A stretch of 64,000 bases of DNA from positions 5,704,001 through 5,768,000 of the forward strand of contig NZ_CP121451.1 in assembly GCF_029689945.1 (NCBI RefSeq), in the 5' to 3' direction. The number at the start of each line of letters is the position of its first letter. The first letter of the stretch is position 1. Position numbers and translations under genes: made by a program. Below are positions 52,606 through 62,773 of the stretch, one piece after another. This stretch comes from Paenibacillus amylolyticus. GTDB taxonomy: Bacteria > Bacillota > Bacilli > Paenibacillales > Paenibacillaceae. Below the pieces are notes generated by a model. That model searched no databases and was not told where the DNA came from. It saw nothing but the letters and a program-made list of their open reading frames with translations.

Positions 52606-54426
52606 CTAGATCTCTTCATCTTGAATGAATGGAAGGATAACACGGAACGTTGTCCCCATACCGAGCTCACTCTCTACAGACAATTTGCCATGATGCAATT
52701 CCACCAGATGTTTAACAATGGATAGTCCAAGGCCTGTGCCACCTGAATTACGGGATCTGCCTTTATCCACGCGATAGAACCGTTCGAAGATTCGCGGTAA
52801 ATCTTTTTTGGGTATGCCAATTCCTGTATCCGACACGGCAAAAATCACTTCATCATCGTTCTCCATCGTTACCTGTAACTTGACTCGTCCACCATCCGGG
52901 GTATAGTTGATTCCGTTGGATAACAGGTTGATGAAGATCTGCTTCATCTTGTCCTCATCCGCTTCAATGTACAGTTCCTCTGGAACATGCATTTCCAGAC
53001 GAATCTGCTTTTTCTCCGCCACCTTGGATAAGGTGCCCAGCACCATTTCGAAGAAAGAGTGTACATGAACAGGTGAGCATTGCAGCGGCGCGCGTTTGGA
53101 TTCAATTTTGGATAACTCCAGAATATCCCCGATTAATCGGTTAAGTCGATCTCCTTCATCATAGATGATTTTCAGGAAGGAACGCTCCGTCTCCTTATCC
53201 TGTACTCCGCCACTGAGCAACGTTTCGGCAAAGCCTTTGACCGCAGCAACAGGTGTCTTGAGCTCATGAGAGACATTCGCAACAAACTCACTGCGCATGG
53301 ACTCCAATCGACGAATGGCCGACACATCCTGCAACAGGAACAACATGCCCCGATACCCGCCATCATCTTCTGACATCGGTACTCCATCAATACGGATCAG
53401 TTTTTCCTCCGGATTGAACACACTCACTTCTTCATGCATCCGTTCTCTCAATGCAACACTCTCTTCAATGGTACGTGTTAATTCGTAGTGTCTTTTCAAT
53501 TCGGTATAAGGCTTACCCGTAACTTTTCCTGCCTGAATACCAAGCATACGCTCCGCTTCCCGATTGACCAATGCAATGGATTGGCCTGCGTCGATCATGA
53601 CAATGCCTCCGGTCATATTCGCGAGGACACTCTGTAGCAATGCTTCATTGTCACGAATCGTCTTCAGTTGGGACTGCAAACTGTCTGCCATCCCGTTGAT
53701 CGCAAGCCCCAGCTGTCCAATCTCATCTCTACGCGTTACATCAACTCTCGCATCGTACTCCAGCTTGGTGATCCGATGAGCCACTTTTGTAATATGCTCA
53801 ATCGGAGAGGTTAATCCGCGTGCAACCCGATAACTGACAAACGCAACAATTAAGAACAATAGTCCAAGCGCAGCAAACATAATCATCCAGCCCCGCTGAA
53901 GCCCCTGATCCACCGCATGCAGACTCATCGAAAGGCGGATGTAGCCGTCAAATTTGCCGCTGGGTATTTCAATCATGTCACTTTGATCCGAATTGACAGG
54001 TAACGCAACATACAACATGTCCTGTCCCAGTGTTTCGCTGTATCGTATGGACTGCCCGTATCCATCCCCAACTGCACCCAAGATTTCTTTCCGGTTCAAG
54101 TGATTATCCATCGCTGCCGGATCACTCTCGGAATCTCCAATGACCGTGCCGTCTTTGTTGATAAAGGTTACCCGGGAATCCGTCAGACGATCCAGTTCCA
54201 GCGCCCGATCTGAATAATACTTTCGTGTGGCTTCCGAGGTTGGATCACTTGCATCATGGAATGGAAAAGTCGCTTTGAGCAAGTTAATCTCGCGCACCAT
54301 GGTTTGCTCCAATGCAGTTATATGCGTAGTCTTAAACACTCTGCCCATCGTGTATCCAGCTACAATGACGGATATACCGATCAGAACCATCATAATGATG
54401 GCAAGGCGAATTCGGAAAGGTCTCAT
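52606..54426 (-). CDS. phoR: Sensor histidine kinase PhoR
   Basis: A 606-residue membrane kinase. TM1 (8-30), extracytoplasmic sensor (30-180), TM2 (183-203), HAMP (205-258), PAS (262-365), HisKA with the phospho-His in FVANVSHELKTPVAAVKGF (about 383), and HATPase with NLLSNGINYTP, DTGIGIPKKDL, GGTGLGLSIVK. Layout equals B. subtilis PhoR. It lies before phoP; in B. subtilis phoP comes first. No Pho box is seen at its own start. Confidence 0.9.
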   Translation of the reverse strand: MRPFRIRLAIIMMVLIGISVIVAGYTMGRVFKTTHITALEQTMVREINLLKATFPFHDASDPTSEATRKYYSDRALELDRLTDSRVTFINKDGTVIGDSESDPAAMDNHLNRKEILGAVGDGYGQSIRYSETLGQDMLYVALPVNSDQSDMIEIPSGKFDGYIRLSMSLHAVDQGLQRGWMIMFAALGLLFLIVAFVSYRVARGLTSPIEHITKVAHRITKLEYDARVDVTRRDEIGQLGLAINGMADSLQSQLKTIRDNEALLQSVLANMTGGIVMIDAGQSIALVNREAERMLGIQAGKVTGKPYTELKRHYELTRTIEESVALRERMHEEVSVFNPEEKLIRIDGVPMSEDDGGYRGMLFLLQDVSAIRRLESMRSEFVANVSHELKTPVAAVKGFAETLLSGGVQDKETERSFLKIIYDEGDRLNRLIGDILELSKIESKRAPLQCSPVHVHSFFEMVLGTLSKVAEKKQIRLEMHVPEELYIEADEDKMKQIFINLLSNGINYTPDGGRVKLQVTMENDDEVIFAVSDTGIGIPKKDLPRIFERFYRVDKGRSRNSGGTGLGLSIVKHLVELHHGKLSVESELGMGTTFRVILPFIQDEEI

Positions 54427-54469
54427 CTATCTCTTCCTTTATGATCAGATTAACATCTAATAATTGGCT

Positions 54470-54816
54470 CTATATTGAATCCAGTTCAATTCGGTCCCCA
54501 CGGGTGCCGGGATTGGAAATAACGAGAAACTCCACTTCTTCGTTGCTGCGATTCATCATCTGATGTGGCGTTCCGGGTACAATCTCTATGCCTTCATGGG
54601 TTTCCAGCACGAACATTTCGCCATTCAGTTCCATACATGCTTCACCGCTGAGGATGAAAAAAACTGACGGCTTACCGAATGAACATGTCGTGTTTCAGCC
54701 GTTCCTGCAGGCATACGCTCATGAATGATGCTCAATTTATCGTTTTGAACAAGGTGCCAGCCATCGCACTGTCCACCCCATATATAATGTGCTGCATTCT
54801 GTTTGCTCATTTTCAT
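54470..54816 (-). CDS. Cupin domain protein (one frame break)
   Basis: About 115 residues when one base is restored in the A-run 54657-54663. A single cupin: AGTAETRHVHSVSRQFFFILSGE holds the HxH...E of motif 1 (first part seen as RHVHSVSRQF), and the repaired second part ends with PGTPHQMMNRS (motif 2 His). A small metal-binding beta-barrel of unknown substrate. GGAGGG nine bases before the ATG. Between phoR and the SDR gene. Confidence 0.7.
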
Positions 54817-54982
54817 CTGACTTGTCCCTCCGAGTATAATTTGCTCGATCTATCATATCACAGATTAGGGAGCTTCCAGTCAGACATGGCTAATAATAAA
54901 TTATCATAGTTATATCAACAGAGATGCCGACTTTTGTAAACACGTGCTAAAACGCATTTTGGAATTCAACATTCCCCTAATA

Positions 54983-55026
54983 TAAAAAAGACGCACCGCT
55001 CAGCCATGCTGAAAGCGATACGTCTC
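54983..55026 (-). terminator. Terminator after the SDR gene
   Basis: AGACGCACCGCTCAGC and AGCGATACGTCT arms form an imperfect hairpin with a small bulge. On the minus strand it ends in TTTTTT, about 45 bp after the SDR stop. Confidence 0.65.
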
Positions 55027-55070
55027 TCTATATAGTCCATCCTATACGGGATATCAAACATCTTAGCGAA

Positions 55071-55942
55071 TTAGCCGTTTACCACTTCGCCGCCATTCAC
55101 ATGCATCACCTGTCCGCTCACATACGAGGAATCGTCTGAAGCAAGATATACATAGGCTGGAGCCAGTTCATCCGGTTGTCCCGGCCGCTTCATCGGTTGC
55201 GTTGCGCCGAACTCGCTTACCTTCTTCTCATCAAAAGTGGATGGAATTAGCGGTGTCCAGATTGGCCCTGGCGCAACGGCATTAACACGAATCCCCTTCT
55301 CAACAACATTCATCGATAGAGAACGTGTGAACGAAGTGATGGCTCCTTTGGTAGATGAATAGTCAAGCAGAGTCGGGCTCCCGCGATAGGCTGTGATGGA
55401 TGTCGTGTTAATAATCGTACTGCCCTTCTTCAGATGTGGCAGGCTGCCTGCGTCACATAGAACATGCCGAAGATATTGGTGCGGAATGTTCGCTCCAGTT
55501 GTTCTGGCGTAATATCCTCCAGATTCTGCTGCGGGTGCTGTTCTGCAGCATTATTCACGACAATGTCCAGTTTGCCCAGTTCATCCACCGTCTGCTGAAC
55601 CGACTTCTTCGCAAAGGCATCATCACCAATATCCCCAGAAATCAGTATGCACTTGCGTCCTTCCTGTTCGACCTGACGCTTCGTTTCCTTGGCATCTTCG
55701 TGCTCGTTCAGATATACAATGGCGACATCCGCGCCTTCCTTGGCATACGTAACGGCAACAGCACGTCCGATTCCACTGTCACCCCCTGTAATGAGCGCCA
55801 CCTTACCCGTCAGTTTACCTGCTGCCTTGTACTCGGGTTTCTCAAACTCCGGTCTGGGATGCATCTCCGATTCAATACCCGGGCGTTGATCCTGATGCTG
55901 TGCCGGCATGGTTTTTTGATTTTGTTGTGTATCGGTTGACAT
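55071..55942 (-). CDS. SDR oxidoreductase, general-stress type (one frame break)
   Basis: About 290 residues after restoring one C complementary to GG at 55442-55443. N-terminal extension with Gln-rich MSTDTQQNQKTMPAQHQDQR, then Rossmann TGGDSGIGRAVAVTYAKEGADVAIVYL, NNAAEQHPQ, the catalytic Ser-Tyr-Lys in ITAYRGSPTLLDYSSTKGA, and AVAPGPIWTPLIPS. Resembles B. subtilis YdaD/YhxC-type glucose-dehydrogenase-like stress proteins. Substrate unknown. The 400-bp gap upstream, to the GGDEF gene, shows no gene or clear element. Confidence 0.82.
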
Positions 55943-56346
55943 CTAGCATTCTCCTCTCAAAATGTAAACATATTGGGATTACAGAAGACATGGACTGCAC
56001 TGTGTCTTTCCTTGTCTTTCGTTCTCTGAAAAGTCTCATTCTGTAGGATGGCATGAACCGTTCAGATTATTCTTCTGCGATGAACAGCAACTTAAGCCTC
56101 AGCGCGCTGTTAGATCAGCGTCCTACCTTCTATTGGTTATTTACCACTCTATTTGGATATCAAACAACCGATTTTCTGCCATGCCTGTGTATGAAAAAAT
56201 TCGAAATTTATTCGAAATTAAATTGTTTCATGATACAAAGTGTATTCCTATGCTGCTTGAGCTGATGTACAATGTACAGTATACTGATGTGTTTAAACTC
56301 TCATTTTTATAAGTTTGATCATTCTACCTAACATGGAGACCTGACA

Positions 56347-57905
56347 ATGGAATCACATATTAATTCTTATATAACACTCGTAGCCACTTCAGCCGTGCTG
56401 AATGTCTTTTTGTGTTTATATACCTATTTCAGAAGATCCGAGATCCCCAGCTCCAAAATATTCATTCTCTATACAGCAGCGCTCTCCATATACACGTTTG
56501 GGTATGCGATTGAGTTGGCCAGCAACACACTGGAGCAGATGAAATTCTGGACCACTGTGGAGTATATTGGAATGCCCTTCTCCGCCTCTCTTGGCCTCCT
56601 GTTGATGATAACGTACACAGGCAAAACGTTATCCAAAAAGGTAACTGCCGCATTGTTTGTAATCCCTTCCATTACGCTGGTTATGGTTGCAACCAATGAC
56701 TTTCATCATCTTTTTTATAAAAAAGTATGGCTGAGAGAAGATAGTCCCGTTCCTCTGATGGAAATCGCAGTGGGTCAATGGTACGTTGTACACGGTGCAT
56801 TTACATTTTCCTGTCTGTTATGTGCCTGCCTCATTCTGATTGCGCAATGGAGACACACCAAGAAGATGTATCGTCGCCAATTGCTTACTCTGATTACTTC
56901 ACAGATTATTCCCATGGTCGCAGCTTTTCTGTATTTGCTTGGTTTGACTCCTGGCGGGATGGACCCGTACCCGTACTGATGTGTATCACCTCTGCCATGT
57001 ATATCTGGGCCATTCTTTCCTCTCGTCTCCTGACCATTGTACCCATCGCCAAAGACAGCATTTTCGAGAGTATGCGTGAAGGTGTCATTGTACTGGATAG
57101 TTCCAATCGACTCGTTGATTACAACAGATCTCTGCGTGACATGTTGCCAGAGCTTAATCTGACCATGATTGGACAACCTCTGGATGACCTATGGCTTAAC
57201 CTTGCTGGGGAGACCTTTCCCGTCGATTATCACAAGGAAGGATTACAAACCGATCTGTACTGGCAGTTAAACGGAGAGACCGTCTGTTATCAGGTCCGAA
57301 CATCTTACGTGTATAACAAGGGTGCGCAGATTGTAGGCAGTCTGATTATGCTCATTGATATTACGGAACAACGCTTCCTGCAAGAACAGCTGAAACAACT
57401 GGCTTATTTCGATGGTCTGACCAAAATCTATAATCGCACTCAATTTTTGCATAAGGGGCGGGAGATGTTGAGTGAAGCTCAACATAATCTGCAACCTGTT
57501 TCCTTTATTTTATTTGATATTGATCACTTTAAACGCATTAACGATACCTACGGGCATGATGTTGGCGATCAGGCCATCATTCACGTGGTCTCCATATGTA
57601 ATCGTTTTTTGCGACCTGAGATGTTATTCGCTCGTTATGGAGGAGAGGAGTTCGTCATCGCTCTTCCGGATACCTCACTTCAAGAAGCCGAGAATCTTGC
57701 CGAGCAACTGCGAGTTGCCTTGTTGAATCACCCCCTAGATGTTAAGGGAGTTTCGATTACGTTGACCTCAAGTTTTGGCATAGCCCAGTACAATGGAGGT
57801 CTGGATTCGCTGGAATCCTTGTTACGTGATGCTGATACTGCCTTATACGAATCCAAGCGTAATGGTCGAAATGCAGTGCGAGCATATACGGTGAGTACAA
57901 CCTAA
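56347..57905 (+). CDS. Membrane diguanylate cyclase, 7TM-PAS-GGDEF (one frame break)
   Basis: About 519 residues when one G is restored near 56966. Seven N-terminal transmembrane helices of the histidine-kinase 7TM (N-term_7TM) type (1-225), then a PAS domain (about 235-345: MREGVIVLDSSNRLVDYN), then GGDEF (about 355-515): FDGLTKIYNRTQF, FILFDIDHFKRINDTYGHDVGD, and active site ARYGGEEFVIALPD. It should make cyclic di-GMP in response to a membrane signal. No EAL domain. A good terminator follows (58027-58058). Between the SDR and mdh genes, which are on the other strand. Confidence 0.88.
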
Positions 57906-58026
57906 TTTATGAAGACCTTGTATGATTGAAATTGTTCAATGATACGTATGGAAGTGATTGCTGAAGTTTCATTTCAGTTAAACCGTGCAAACCGAGAATT
58001 GCCGCTCTCATCTTGGTAATAACAAA

Positions 58027-58058
58027 AATAGACAGCCACATGGGCTGTCTATTTTTTA
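58027..58058 (+). terminator. Terminator after the GGDEF gene
   Basis: AATAGACAGCC (58027-58037) / GGCTGTCTATT (58043-58053) with a short loop, then TTTT. Confidence 0.85.
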
Positions 58059-58177
58059 TTCGTTTTAACGAGACCCCATCTTACCTATCATCTGGCTTGT
58101 CCTAATTAGTTATGCAAACGCTTAACCATTGAATACTAATACATCTTCATAGAATGGATTAACCGTCCACAGCGCAA

Positions 58178-58603
58178 TTAGATGACCTGATTATTCACCA
58201 TCAGATACACCATGATTAACAAGAATACAGCCAGAAGTGTACTGAACATACGGATCTTACTTTGCTCAGGACCCACATCACGCTTGTTTTTCACACCTTC
58301 TGCAGCAAGGCGCAGCGGTTTGCCCATAATGCCTCCAATCGCTGCAATCGCCAAGAGCAGAACAACCACGACAGCCATCCAGACATGAGAGTACTCCCCT
58401 TTGGTCATCAGGTACCCACCCGTAAGAAGTTGAATTACAAGTCCATACTGCGCAATTTTGTTCAAAGAACGAAGCGACGCAAAGGCACCCTCTTGTGCGG
58501 CAGCACTCAAGGTACGGATTTTACCTACCACGAATGGCAAAATCAAATAGAATCCCATCGCCAGCGCTCCAACAATATGAAGCAGATACATAATCATTGT
58601 CAA
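58178..58603 (-). CDS. Small integral membrane protein, unknown
   Basis: About 141 residues with four predicted membrane helices: MIMYLLHIVGALAMGFYLILPFVVG, YGLVIQLLTGGYLMTKG, VWMAVVVVLLLAIAAIGGIMG and MFSTLLAVFLLIMVYLMV. Family not recognised. Start is uncertain: TTG at 58603 has GGAGG nine bases upstream, while ATG 58612 directly abuts it. Downstream of mdh on the same strand but after its terminator, so it is probably a separate unit. Confidence 0.65.
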   Translation of the reverse strand: MTMIMYLLHIVGALAMGFYLILPFVVGKIRTLSAAAQEGAFASLRSLNKIAQYGLVIQLLTGGYLMTKGEYSHVWMAVVVVLLLAIAAIGGIMGKPLRLAAEGVKNKRDVGPEQSKIRMFSTLLAVFLLIMVYLMVNNQVI

Positions 58604-58677
58604 AATTTTCATCCTCCTCAACATTTTCGGTGTGCTATACATCACATCCCATTATACTGGGGAACTTATCCAAAGAA

Positions 58678-58715
58678 AAGAAAACCTCCGGGATTACCGG
58701 AGGTTTTCTTTGGGC
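58678..58715 (-). terminator. Terminator after mdh
   Basis: AAGAAAACCTCCGG (58678-58691) / CCGGAGGTTTTCTT (58697-58710), loop of five bases, T-rich on the minus strand; just after the mdh stop. Confidence 0.85.
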
Positions 58716-58738
58716 TTCTGTTCAAAAAGTTTTCAAAC

Positions 58739-59679
58739 TTACAGGTTTACGACCGAAATGACGTTACGAACCGAATCCGCCGATTTATCCAATCCTGCTT
58801 TTTCTTCCGTTGTCAGGTCAAGTTCGAATATTTTCTCAATGCCGTTACCACCCAGAATGGTGGGTACACCTAGGAACAGATCATGATAGCCATATTCACC
58901 TTCAAGATAAGCGATCACCGGAATGATACGTTTCTTGTCCTTTAAGATGGCTTCCGTCATTTGCACAAGGGAAGCTGCTGGAGCATAATACGCACTGCCG
59001 TTACCAAGCAAGTTCACGATCTCACCACCGCCAACGCGTGTACGCTGGACAATTGCTTCGATCCGGTCTGCTGGAATTAACGTATCAATTGGAATGCCCC
59101 CACGCTCGAATAACGAACGAGAGGTACCATATCATCTCCGTGACCGCCAAGAACGAATCCACGAACATCTTCAACAGATACGTTCAACTCTTGCGCAATG
59201 AAGGTACAATAACGTGCTGTATCCAGAACACCTGATTGACCAATAACACGGTTTTTAGGAAAACCAAGGGTCTGATAAGCAGCATACGTCATCGCATCCA
59301 CCGGGTTGCTTAGAATAATGACGATGGAATCAGGGCAATATTTTTTCACATTTTCACAAACGGACTTCACGATACCCGCATTCGTATTGACCAGATCGTC
59401 GCGGCTCATCCCCGGTTTACGGGCGATACCAGCGGTGATAATTACAATATCAGAACCTGTAGTATCTTCGTAGTTGGAAGTACCGACGATATGACTGTCA
59501 AATCCTTGAACAGGACTTGCCTCCATCATATCGAGTGCTTTCCCCTTCGTCGGGTTCTCCAGTTGAGGAATATCAACCAGTACAACATCCCCGAGTTCTT
59601 TTTGGGCAAGCATTAGTGCGGTCGTAGCACCGGTAAAACCGGCGCCGACTACTGTGATTTTTTTGCGCTGAATAGTCAA
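58739..59679 (-). CDS. mdh: Malate dehydrogenase (one frame break)
   Basis: About 313 residues after one base is restored in the C-run 59097-59101. An LDH-like MDH: NAD site [49 protein letters not shown], catalytic His in [15 protein letters not shown]. Oxidises malate to oxaloacetate in the TCA cycle. Third gene after citZ and icd, 15 bp from icd. The break in a central-metabolism gene again argues for sequence error. Confidence 0.94.
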
Positions 59680-59694
59680 GATTCACATCTCCCC

Positions 59695-60987
59695 TTACAG
59701 GTTTTTAATGATTTGATCCGCGAATTCAGAACATTTCACTTCAGTAGCACCGTCCATCAGACGTGCAAAGTCATACGTTACTGTTTTATTGTTAATGGAT
59801 GTTTCCATACCTTTGTAGATCAGGTTAGCTGCTTCTTGCCATCCCAAGTGCTCAAGCAACATGACTCCGGACAGAATAACGGAACCAGGGTTCACGACAT
59901 CTTTGTCCGCGTATTTAGGTGCAGTACCGTGTGTTGCTTCGAAGATGGCATGTCCTGTTACGTAGTTGATGTTCGCTCCAGGAGCGATACCAATACCACC
60001 CACTTGCGCTGCAAGTGCATCGGACAGATAGTCACCGTTCAGGTTCAATGTTGCGATCACATCGAATTCGCCTGGACGAGTCAATACTTGTTGCAGAGCG
60101 ATATCGGCAATTGCATCTTTTACGATGATTTTACCAGCATCTTCAGCAGCTTTTTGTGCTGCATTCGCTGCATCTGTACCTTCGTTATCTTTGATGATGT
60201 CATATTGTGCCCAAGTGAATACTTTGTCAGCGAATTCTTCTTCAGCCACTTCGTATCCCCAGTTTTTGAAGGCACCTTCGGTAAATTTCATGATATTACC
60301 TTTGTGTACCAAGGTAACACTCTTACGGTTATGATCAATTGCATATTGAATTGCTGCGCGTACCAAACGTTTCGAACCTTCGGAGGAAACTGGTTTGATA
60401 CCAATACCAGAAGTTTCAGGGAAACGGATTTTGTTAACCCCCATCTCCTGTTGCAGGAACTGGATCACTTTTTTCACTTCTTCAGAACCTTCAGCATACT
60501 CGATACCTGCATAGATATCTTCCGTATTCTCACGGAAAATGACCATGTCTACCAGTTCAGGACGTTTAACCGGAGAAGGTACGCCGTCGAAATAACGAAC
60601 AGGACGCAAGCAAGTATACAGGTCAAGTTCTTGGCGCAGGGCCACGTTCAGGGAACGGATACCGCCACCGATTGGCGTAGTCAAAGGTCCTTTGATCGCT
60701 ACGATATACTCACGAATGGCTTCCAATGTATCATTCGGCAACCACTCACCGTATGTATCGAATGCTTTTTGTCCAGCAAACACTTCATACCATGCGATTT
60801 TTTTGTTGCCATCATAGGCTTTTTCAACAGCTGCATCTAATACACGTTTGGAAGCTTTCCAGATATCACGGCCTGTACCGTCACCTTCGATAAATGGAAT
60901 AATCGGATTGCTAGGTACTTGAAGTGTACCATTATCAATTTGAATTTTTTCGCCTTCAGTTGGGTGAGCAAATTTTTCTAATTTCAT
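59695..60987 (-). CDS. icd: Isocitrate dehydrogenase (NADP)
   Basis: A 430-residue NADP-dependent ICDH, full length. [14 protein letters not shown], the substrate-binding [35 protein letters not shown], and the NADP region [21 protein letters not shown]. Makes 2-oxoglutarate from isocitrate. Second of the TCA group citZ-icd-mdh. Confidence 0.96.
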   Translation of the reverse strand: MKLEKFAHPTEGEKIQIDNGTLQVPSNPIIPFIEGDGTGRDIWKASKRVLDAAVEKAYDGNKKIAWYEVFAGQKAFDTYGEWLPNDTLEAIREYIVAIKGPLTTPIGGGIRSLNVALRQELDLYTCLRPVRYFDGVPSPVKRPELVDMVIFRENTEDIYAGIEYAEGSEEVKKVIQFLQQEMGVNKIRFPETSGIGIKPVSSEGSKRLVRAAIQYAIDHNRKSVTLVHKGNIMKFTEGAFKNWGYEVAEEEFADKVFTWAQYDIIKDNEGTDAANAAQKAAEDAGKIIVKDAIADIALQQVLTRPGEFDVIATLNLNGDYLSDALAAQVGGIGIAPGANINYVTGHAIFEATHGTAPKYADKDVVNPGSVILSGVMLLEHLGWQEAANLIYKGMETSINNKTVTYDFARLMDGATEVKCSEFADQIIKNL

Positions 60988-61134
60988 AGTTAAAATTCCT
61001 CCTAGGTTTCGTATATGCAGTATTCATCATACCACTAGTCTTGTTGAGAGAAGGGTCCTGAGAGCTTGAGACAGTAAATCCTCAGCTTTCCAACCCTTCA
61101 CCTCGTCCATATTATTATACTGTTTTTGCGGCTA

Positions 61135-62247
61135 TTAGCGAAGTTCAATAGAAACGTATTTCTGTTCTGTAGGGCCAGTGTACTCCGCACGTGGACGAAT
61201 GATGCGATTGTCCGCAAGCTGTTCCAAAATATGCGCAGTCCATCCGGACACCCGGCTGATGGCAAAGATCGGCGTGAACAATTCCTGTTCGATCTCCAGT
61301 TGGGTATATACAGAAGCAGAATAGAAGTCTACGTTAGGCTTCAGTCCTTTTTGTCCTGTTACCAGTTCCTCGATCTTCACTGACATATCATACAGGCGTG
61401 TATCATTGTTCATCTCGCCAAGTTCTTTGGACATCTTCTGTAGATGTTTGGCACGTGGATCACCATTCTTATACACCCGATGTCCAAAGCCCATGATCTT
61501 TTCACGATTATTCAATTTTTCCTGAATTGCCGCTTCGAGACGATCAGGCGTTCCAATCTCGTTCAACATTTTCATAACGGCTTCATTAGCACCGCCATGC
61601 AGTGGTCCCTTCAACGCGCCAATGGCGGAAGTTACACCGGAATAGATATCCGACAGCGTAGCAACCGTTACACGGGCTGCAAATGTCGAAGCATTTAACT
61701 CATGATCCGCATGCAGGACAAGCGCTTGATCCAATGCTTTCACTGCGGTCTCGGATGGTTCTTCACCCGTCATCATATATAAAAAGTTCTCTGCGATGGA
61801 AGCGCCTTCTTTTGGAGCCACAGGTTCCTTGCCCTGACGGATACGGGCGATGGCTGCCACAATCGTTGGCAACTGCGCTTGCAATTTAACCGCTTTGTTC
61901 TCATTCGCTTCCGTTGTCATCTCATCCGCTTGCTCATCGTACAATGCAAGTGCAGAGACAGCGGAACGAAGTGCTGCCATGGTACTGACGTTTTTCGGAT
62001 ACAATTGGATTTGTGCAATCAACTCGCTCGGAATCGGCGCGTAGTCGCTCAGGCTTTTACGAAGGGATTTCAATTCATCCGTTGTTGGCAATTTACCAAA
62101 CCACAGCAAATAGGCAACTTCTTCAAAGCTGGCATGTTCAGCCAAATCGTCGATATTGTAACCACGGTATGTAAGCACACCGTCTACAATAGAACTGATC
62201 GAAGAGGTTGTTGCAACGATGCCTTCCAGACCTTTGGTAGCTGTCAT
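61135..62247 (-). CDS. citZ: Citrate synthase
   Basis: A 370-residue type II-like bacterial citrate synthase. Catalytic residues are visible: His in LHADHELNASTF, His in GPLHGGANEAVMKML, Asp in NVDFYSASVY, with GFGHRVYKNGDPRA between. Condenses acetyl-CoA and oxaloacetate. First gene of the TCA unit; GGAGAGATG region before ATG 62247. A cre-like site lies about 80 bp upstream. Confidence 0.96.
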   Translation of the reverse strand: MTATKGLEGIVATTSSISSIVDGVLTYRGYNIDDLAEHASFEEVAYLLWFGKLPTTDELKSLRKSLSDYAPIPSELIAQIQLYPKNVSTMAALRSAVSALALYDEQADEMTTEANENKAVKLQAQLPTIVAAIARIRQGKEPVAPKEGASIAENFLYMMTGEEPSETAVKALDQALVLHADHELNASTFAARVTVATLSDIYSGVTSAIGALKGPLHGGANEAVMKMLNEIGTPDRLEAAIQEKLNNREKIMGFGHRVYKNGDPRAKHLQKMSKELGEMNNDTRLYDMSVKIEELVTGQKGLKPNVDFYSASVYTQLEIEQELFTPIFAISRVSGWTAHILEQLADNRIIRPRAEYTGPTEQKYVSIELR

Positions 62248-62264
62248 ATTACATCTCTCCTTTA

Positions 62265-62773
62265 ATAAGCGAAATCAGAAACCATTCCAGAGTGCATATA
62301 AGTGCCAAACTGCACCTATTCTCTTTTTGTAAACATTTTCATTTTAGAATTAACAAATATTACAAAATGAGGTTTTCCTATCTGTCAATCGGTATTTACT
62401 TATAACATCATACTGGATTTTGTCGTTTATGTGAACATGATGAGAGTTCATTCGCACATCAAACTTCTTTATCGGTCCGATAAAGCATTTTTGAAAGCCT
62501 TTACAAAAGCAAGGTTGACATTTAATGTTTTTTAACCAATCCTGTCGTATGAAGAACTTCCTATTGCTATATTCTGCAATACTAAGGCATACTCTAGGCA
62601 AAAGAAAGAATCCCGGTGGAGCTTGCTCAAAATGTTAGCTCTTGAACAAGCTCTGGTAACCTTCCGGCGTTTCAAAACGTGGTAAATGCTCTATATTAAT
62701 TAAAATAGCCATCTCTGCCTTATGGATCTACATAGGTCGTCTTAGGCTTAATTGAAAATAGGAGAGTTGATGC
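62265..62773. other. Divergent non-coding gap between citZ and ytvI
   Basis: About 510 bp without a supportable gene. A cre-like site lies near the citZ end (62327-62341). I see no riboswitch, hairpin of note or repeat in the rest. Confidence 0.6.
62327..62341. promoter_or_regulatory. Cre-like site before citZ
   Basis: TTGTAAACATTTTCA; read on the other strand TGAAAATGTTTACA, one base (C to T at the central CG) from the CcpA operator pattern. About 80 bp upstream of citZ, which CcpA represses in B. subtilis. Confidence 0.45.

Noticed and set aside
56053..56265. 70-residue plus-strand gene
   Set aside because: No ribosome site, no recognisable domain, low-complexity end; treated as intergenic.
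59713..60840. 375-residue plus-strand frame opposite icd
   Set aside because: Complete overlap with a well-conserved icd gene; composition (Cys/Phe/Arg rich) is typical of an antisense shadow.
62350..62601. 83-residue minus-strand gene between citZ and ytvI
   Set aside because: No ribosome site and no family features; AT-rich spacer.
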